Part shown: positions 60,140-64,000 of the stretch, one piece after another
How the letters are laid out: each line of letters starts with the position of its first letter
How positions within the stretch are numbered: position 1 is the stretch's first letter
Source: Xenophilus aerolatus
GTDB lineage: Bacteria > Pseudomonadota > Gammaproteobacteria > Burkholderiales > Burkholderiaceae_C
Direction of reading: 5' to 3'
Length of the DNA: 64,000 nucleotides
Assembly (NCBI GenBank): GCA_029968055.1
Contig: JASCNX010000001.1
Span: 1,550,001 to 1,614,000 of the forward strand
Notes under the pieces: model-generated
The model's database searches: none
Told to the model about the DNA's origin: nothing
Seen by the model: the letters and a program-made list of their open reading frames with translations, nothing else
Position numbers and translations under genes: made by a program

Positions 60140-61051
60140 ATGACACCGACACCACCCCGCGAGCCGCAAGCCCCACGCTGCCTTGCGCAGGACCCGCAAA
60201 CCATTCGGCCGCGCCACCGGCTTCCCGCAGGCGCGACGGATTGCCACTGCCACGTTTTCTTGGATCCGCAGCGCTACCCGCTCAATCCGGTGCGCTCCTA
60301 CACACCGGGGTTGGCGACGCTGGATCAGTACCTGGCCATGTGCAAGACCGTGGGGCTGGAGAGAACCGTGCAGGTCAATGCCAGCGTCTACGGCTTCGAC
60401 AACCGACCGACCCTCGACGTCATAGCGGCACTGGGCCAGCACCGCGCGCGGGGCGTCGCCGGCATTCCCCTGACCGGCTCGCAGTCCGATCTGGAAACCC
60501 TGCATGCGGGCGGCATCCGGGGCGTGCGCGTCTCCACCAGCGTCAAGGGCTATGGCGGCACGGATGCGATCGGTGCGCTGGCAGCCCGGGTGCGGCCCCT
60601 CGGGTGGCACGTGCAGATCCACCTGGCTTCGGCGGATGAACTGGTCGGGCTCGAAGACACCTTGCTTCGCACTCCCGTCCCGCTGGTGATCGACCACATG
60701 GGGAGCGTGCGCGGGGGACAGGGAGTCTCCAACGCGGGATTTCAGGTTCTGCTGCGTCTGCTGCGCGAGCGGGATGACTGCTGGTGCAAGCTCTCCAGCT
60801 GGTACCGGCGTTCGGACGCTGCCGCTCCCGGCTTCGACGACATGGTCGCGCCGATCCGGGCACTGATCGAGACGAGGCAGGACCGCCTGGTGTTCGGCAC
60901 CAACTGGCCGCACCCGGACCTCTTCCCTCCGAGCCGGATGCCCAACGACGGCCAATTGGTGGATCAGTTCTGCGACTGGCTCGCAGACCCTGCCTTGCTC
61001 CAGCGCATCCTGGTCGACAACCCCGCCCGGCTCTACGGATTCGACGACTGA
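60140..61051 (+). CDS. Amidohydrolase-2 family TIM-barrel hydrolase (LigI-like)
   Basis: The 303-residue protein has the first metal-ligand motif as TDCHCHVF (H-x-H), the later VIDHMG His and the terminal acid in VFGTNWPHPD. These positions match 2-pyrone-4,6-dicarboxylate lactonase (LigI) and related lactonases of the amidohydrolase superfamily, which open lactone rings in aromatic-acid catabolism. The exact substrate is unknown. It is followed by a Bug receptor and an FMN hydroxyacid oxidase, which fits a carboxylate/lactone pathway. Confidence 0.87.
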   Translation: MTPTPPREPQAPRCLAQDPQTIRPRHRLPAGATDCHCHVFLDPQRYPLNPVRSYTPGLATLDQYLAMCKTVGLERTVQVNASVYGFDNRPTLDVIAALGQHRARGVAGIPLTGSQSDLETLHAGGIRGVRVSTSVKGYGGTDAIGALAARVRPLGWHVQIHLASADELVGLEDTLLRTPVPLVIDHMGSVRGGQGVSNAGFQVLLRLLRERDDCWCKLSSWYRRSDAAAPGFDDMVAPIRALIETRQDRLVFGTNWPHPDLFPPSRMPNDGQLVDQFCDWLADPALLQRILVDNPARLYGFDD

Positions 61052-61142
61052 AACGCCGCCTTCAGGGCTGCATCGCGCGGCACGCGCCGGCCGGCCGAGG
61101 CCGGGCGCGCGGACGCACACACAACGCACCAAGAGACCTACA

Positions 61143-62150
61143 GTGAATCAACTTTTCAATCGACGCCACATGTTGACGGCGCTGGCCGCCGCGGGCGTGG
61201 CGCCCGTGGTGGCCTGGCCGGTGTCCGCCCTGGCGGACACCTACCCGTCCCGACCGGTGCGCTTCGTCAACCCGTTCGCTCCGGGGGGATCCGCCGACGT
61301 CCTCTCGCGCCTGATCGCGACGAAGCTGGGCCAGGTGACCGGCACCACCTTCTTCGTGGACAACGTCGGCGGCGCCGGCGGCACCATCGGCTCCGACAAG
61401 GTCGCCAAGGCCTCGCCGGACGGATACACCATGCTGTTGTCGAATGTGGCACCGCTGGCCATCGCGCCGAGCCTGTATCCGAAGCTCCCGTACGACCCGG
61501 TGAAGGACTTCGATCACATCGCGCTGTTCGGCCAGTTCCCGAACGTGCTGCTGGTCGGCCCCCAGGTGCAAGCCAAGACCTTCGCCGAATTCATCGCAGA
61601 AGCCAAATCCAAATCGCGCGGTGCGGCCAATCCGTTCACCTTCGGATCGGCCGGGAACGGCTCCTCGCCGCACCTGTGCGGAGAGCTTCTGAAGCTCAGG
61701 GCCGGGATTCCCGCGCAGCACATCCCCTTCAAGGGCGCTGGTCCCGCGTTGCTGGCCGTCATGAGCGGCGAGCTGGCCTTCCAGTTCGAGAACATCTCGA
61801 CGGCCCTTCCGCAGATCAAGGGCGGGAAGCTGCGCGCGATGGGCGTCACCGGAGCGGCGCGAAGCGCCTCCCTGCCCGACGTGCCGACGATGCAGGAACT
61901 CGGCCTGAAGGACTTCGTGGTCGGTGCCTGGTACGGCATCTCGGCGCCCGCGAAAACGCCGCCGGCCATGGTCCAGGTCATTGCCGACGCGGTGGCCACC
62001 ACGCTCGCCGATCCGGCATTGCAAGCGAGGCTGGCCGAACTCGGCGTCGAGCCCCCGCCCGTCGCGCCTGGGAAGGTCAAGGCCTATGTCGCGGCCGAGG
62101 GCAAGCGCTGGGGCGACCTGATCAAGCGAAGCGGCGCCAAGCTGGATTGA
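61143..62150 (+). CDS. Tripartite tricarboxylate transporter (Bug) solute receptor
   Basis: The 335-residue periplasmic protein has a signal peptide with a twin-Arg-like start (NRRHMLTALAAAGVAP) and cleavage near SALA-D. The Bug N-terminus follows as YPSRPVRFVNPFAPGGSADV, where the PGG loop binds the ligand carboxylate. KLPYDPVKDFDHIALFGQFP and IPFKGAGPALLAVMSGELAF are further family blocks. The start is a GTG at 61143. It lies between the LigI-like hydrolase and the alpha-hydroxy acid oxidase, so its ligand is probably the substrate of that pathway. Confidence 0.93.
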   Translation: MNQLFNRRHMLTALAAAGVAPVVAWPVSALADTYPSRPVRFVNPFAPGGSADVLSRLIATKLGQVTGTTFFVDNVGGAGGTIGSDKVAKASPDGYTMLLSNVAPLAIAPSLYPKLPYDPVKDFDHIALFGQFPNVLLVGPQVQAKTFAEFIAEAKSKSRGAANPFTFGSAGNGSSPHLCGELLKLRAGIPAQHIPFKGAGPALLAVMSGELAFQFENISTALPQIKGGKLRAMGVTGAARSASLPDVPTMQELGLKDFVVGAWYGISAPAKTPPAMVQVIADAVATTLADPALQARLAELGVEPPPVAPGKVKAYVAAEGKRWGDLIKRSGAKLD

Positions 62151-62187
62151 AGCAGTTGACCCGGGTACCGGGCTCGAAGATGACCCC

Positions 62188-63486
62188 ATGAGTTCAGCCG
62201 TTCTGTCCCGTGTCTACTCGCTGGACGACTTTCAGGCCAGGGCGCGGCGATTCCTGCCGCGGCCCGTGTACGAGTACGTGGCCGGCGGAACGGAAGATCT
62301 CGCCACGCTGGCGGAAAACCGGTCGATCTTCCAACGTTACGCGCTGGTGCCGCGGCTCATGCGCGACGTTTCGAAGCGCAGCCTGCAGACGCGCCTGTTC
62401 GATGAAACATGGCAGGCGCCGTTCGGGATCGCACCCATGGGACTCAGCGCCCTCTCCGGCTATCGCGGCGACCTGAGGCTGGCCAGTGCGGCGCGGGCCG
62501 CCGGCATCCCGATGATCGTGAGCGGGACCTCGACGATCCGGATGGAAGATGCGATTGCGCAGAATCCCGACGCCTGGTTCCAGGCCTATGTGCCGGGGGA
62601 CATGGAGCGCACGCTGCCGCTGCTCGAACGCGCACGCCGCGCCGACTTCAAGACCCTGGTGCTGACGGTGGACACCTTCATCGGCGCCAGCAGGGCGAAC
62701 CAGACGCGCGCCGGCTTCAGCACGCCCTTGCGTCCGGGGCCGCGGCTGGCCTGGGACGGATTGACGCATCCGCGCTGGCTGCTGTCCGTGTTCCTGCGCA
62801 CGCTGGTGTGCCACGGCATGCCCCACTTCGAGAACTCTTTCGCGACGCGCGGGGCGCCGATCGTTTCGTCGCGCGCGCAACGCGATCATGCGCCCAAGGA
62901 CCACCTGGACTGGGGGCGCATTGCGGCCATCCGCAAGCAGTGGCCGGGACGACTCATCGTCAAGGGCGTGCTGCACCCGGGCGACTGCGCGGCTGCACGG
63001 GACGCCGGCGCCGACGGCCTTATCGTCTCCAACCACGGCGGCCGCCAGCTGGACGGCAGCCCGTCACCGATGCGGATGCTGCCGGCGATCCTCGAACACC
63101 TGGGCCGTTCCGGCCCGCGGATCCCCGTCATGCTCGACAGCGGCTTTCGCCGCGGCACCGATGTGCTGAAGGCGCTGGCGCTCGGCGCGAGCTTCGTGTT
63201 CGTGGGGCGCCCGTTCAATTTTGCGTGCTCGGTGGCCGGTGAACCGGGCGTGGCGCATGCGATCGGCCTGCTGCACCAGGAGGTCCGCCGCGGCCTGGGG
63301 ATGATGGGCTATTCGAACGTGGCGCAGCTGTCGCACGCCTTGAGCGATGGCGCGATGATCGACCTGGCCGGCGCTGCGCCAGGCGCCATGCTTCATCGCC
63401 CGACATCGGTGGCCGGTGGCGGCAGCATGAAGGGTGTCCCGGTCTGCCCGGGCGGATGGGCGGTCGTCGAGGGGGCGCACCGATGA
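62188..63486 (+). CDS. FMN-dependent alpha-hydroxy acid oxidase/dehydrogenase
   Basis: The 432-residue protein is a TIM-barrel flavoenzyme of the glycolate oxidase/LldD/mandelate dehydrogenase family. The active-site His and Arg lie in SNHGGRQLDGS, and SLDDFQARARRFLPRPVYEY with APFGIAPMGLSAL form the N-terminal family blocks. PVMLDSGFRRGTDVLKALAL binds the FMN phosphate. It oxidises a 2-hydroxy acid to the 2-oxo acid. Its C-terminal about 50 residues beyond the barrel are unusual (SVAGGGSMKGVPVCPGGWAV). It overlaps the next gene (ATGA). Confidence 0.92.
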   Translation: MSSAVLSRVYSLDDFQARARRFLPRPVYEYVAGGTEDLATLAENRSIFQRYALVPRLMRDVSKRSLQTRLFDETWQAPFGIAPMGLSALSGYRGDLRLASAARAAGIPMIVSGTSTIRMEDAIAQNPDAWFQAYVPGDMERTLPLLERARRADFKTLVLTVDTFIGASRANQTRAGFSTPLRPGPRLAWDGLTHPRWLLSVFLRTLVCHGMPHFENSFATRGAPIVSSRAQRDHAPKDHLDWGRIAAIRKQWPGRLIVKGVLHPGDCAAARDAGADGLIVSNHGGRQLDGSPSPMRMLPAILEHLGRSGPRIPVMLDSGFRRGTDVLKALALGASFVFVGRPFNFACSVAGEPGVAHAIGLLHQEVRRGLGMMGYSNVAQLSHALSDGAMIDLAGAAPGAMLHRPTSVAGGGSMKGVPVCPGGWAVVEGAHR

Positions 63487-64000
63487 GCGTGGTCATGCCT
63501 GCCGCAACGGACGCTGAGCGCCAGGCGCTGGCGCCCACCGGCGTCCTGCGGGTCGGCTTGTATTCCGGCAGCCCGACGTCGTATCTGGAGGCGGGCGGAG
63601 GCAATCCGGTGCGAGGGGTCGGCTACCTGCTCGGGCGCGAACTGGCGCGATCGCTGGCCGTGCCGGTCGAGCCGGTCGTCCATCCCCGAAACGCAGAACT
63701 GCTGAAAGCGGTCGGGGCCGACGACGTCGACGTGGTGTTCACCAACGCCACCGGCGAGCGGGCCAAGTACATCCATTTCTCGGATGCGCTGCTCACGCTC
63801 GACAAGGGCGTGCTGGTTCCCATGGCATCTGCCGCCCGCGCCATCGACGACGTGACGGTCGAGGGACGTCGGATCGGGTTCAGTGCGGGGAGTTCGACCG
63901 CGGCTGAATTCGGGCGGCTCTACGGCAATCCGACCCTGGTCGCGGTGGAGTCGCTCGCCGATGCTGCCGCCATGCTGGCCGCCTCTTCGCTCGATGGCTT
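63483..64000 (+). CDS. Periplasmic-binding-protein-fold protein without signal peptide (3' end outside window)
   Basis: The frame is open from an ATG overlapping the oxidase stop to the window edge (172 complete codons). LAPTGVLRVGLYSGSPTSYL, then GVGYLLGRELARSLAVPVEP and VDVVFTNATGERAKYIHFSD match type-2 solute-binding proteins (SBP_bac_3). The N-terminus (MSVVMPAATDAERQ) is polar and lacks a signal peptide. It may be a cytosolic binding protein or part of a longer enzyme or sensor cut by the window. It is co-transcribed with the Bug cluster. Confidence 0.78.
   Translation, partial: MSVVMPAATDAERQALAPTGVLRVGLYSGSPTSYLEAGGGNPVRGVGYLLGRELARSLAVPVEPVVHPRNAELLKAVGADDVDVVFTNATGERAKYIHFSDALLTLDKGVLVPMASAARAIDDVTVEGRRIGFSAGSSTAAEFGRLYGNPTLVAVESLADAAAMLAASSLDG

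Overview
The window is very GC-rich, densely coded DNA with strong third-position G/C preference, ATGA/GTGA/TGATG stop-start overlaps and many divergent regulator-target pairs. Three tripartite-tricarboxylate (Bug) receptor genes (one a relic), a four-gene DUF3348-DUF802-OmpA-DUF2894 cassette, a trmJ/suhB divergent pair and a 17-bp GCTAT(N7)RTAGC extragenic palindrome seen three times all point to Burkholderiales, most likely Comamonadaceae (Variovorax/Acidovorax-like). This looks like chromosomal sequence. I found no rRNA, tRNA, CRISPR, insertion sequence, integrase or phage gene. No stretch longer than about 230 bases lacks a gene; the longest gap (26120-26349) holds only the two divergent leaders of the small secreted protein and glnS.

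Layout. 1-4469: epoxide-hydrolase-like protein, S-formylglutathione hydrolase, a GNAT, a DEDDy 3'-5' exonuclease and 6-phosphogluconate dehydrogenase. 4546-9016 (minus): the motor cassette, DUF3348 > DUF802 (MotA-like, long helical tail) > OmpA/MotB-like > DUF2894, all overlapping by a few bases. 9204-14236: VOC and TfoX proteins, a radical SAM protein with a near-consensus LexA box, and a GbsR-type regulator followed by a four-gene DCC/SDR/DoxX/DUF2269 operon sharing a 29-bp promoter element with the regulator. 14303-25646: cysE, trmJ, suhB, a FUSC protein, an MscS channel, then a run of membrane/hydrolase/desaturase genes ending in a LytS/LytTR two-component pair. 25799-34879: small Pro/Tyr-rich secreted protein, glnS, a MntA-HepT toxin-antitoxin pair, a tannase-family lipoprotein, a TauD-Bug-DoxX operon divergent from an IclR regulator, and a pseudouridine synthase.

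35310-45420: Cache-domain kinase and LuxR-type regulator upstream of the CstA-family transporter and its YbdD partner; TetR/VOC pair with twin operators; M23 peptidase; GAF protein; orphan ABC ATPase with an exported partner; and a LOV (blue-light) hybrid histidine kinase. 45521-56817: lipoprotein, FUSC exporter divergent from a TetR with twin operators, GFA/SRPBCC/PhnB-like genes, a pair of Hsp20 proteins, MFS/LysR divergent pair, and LysR/omega-aminotransferase divergent pair. 56924-64000: DISM-type diguanylate cyclase, then a LysR divergent from a carboxylate-catabolism cluster: Bug relic, LigI-like amidohydrolase, complete Bug receptor, FMN alpha-hydroxy acid oxidase and a solute-binding-fold protein cut by the window end.

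The strongest candidate for an uncharacterised system is the 4546-9016 cassette. It encodes a predicted ion-driven stator complex (MotA-like ring, MotB-like plug with its transmembrane aspartate and peptidoglycan-binding domain) whose MotA-like subunit carries a roughly 600-residue helical tail, plus two cytosolic proteins of unknown function. This architecture recalls the ZorAB part of Zorya defence systems, without the Zorya effectors. All assignments come from reading the translated sequence; no database search was possible.
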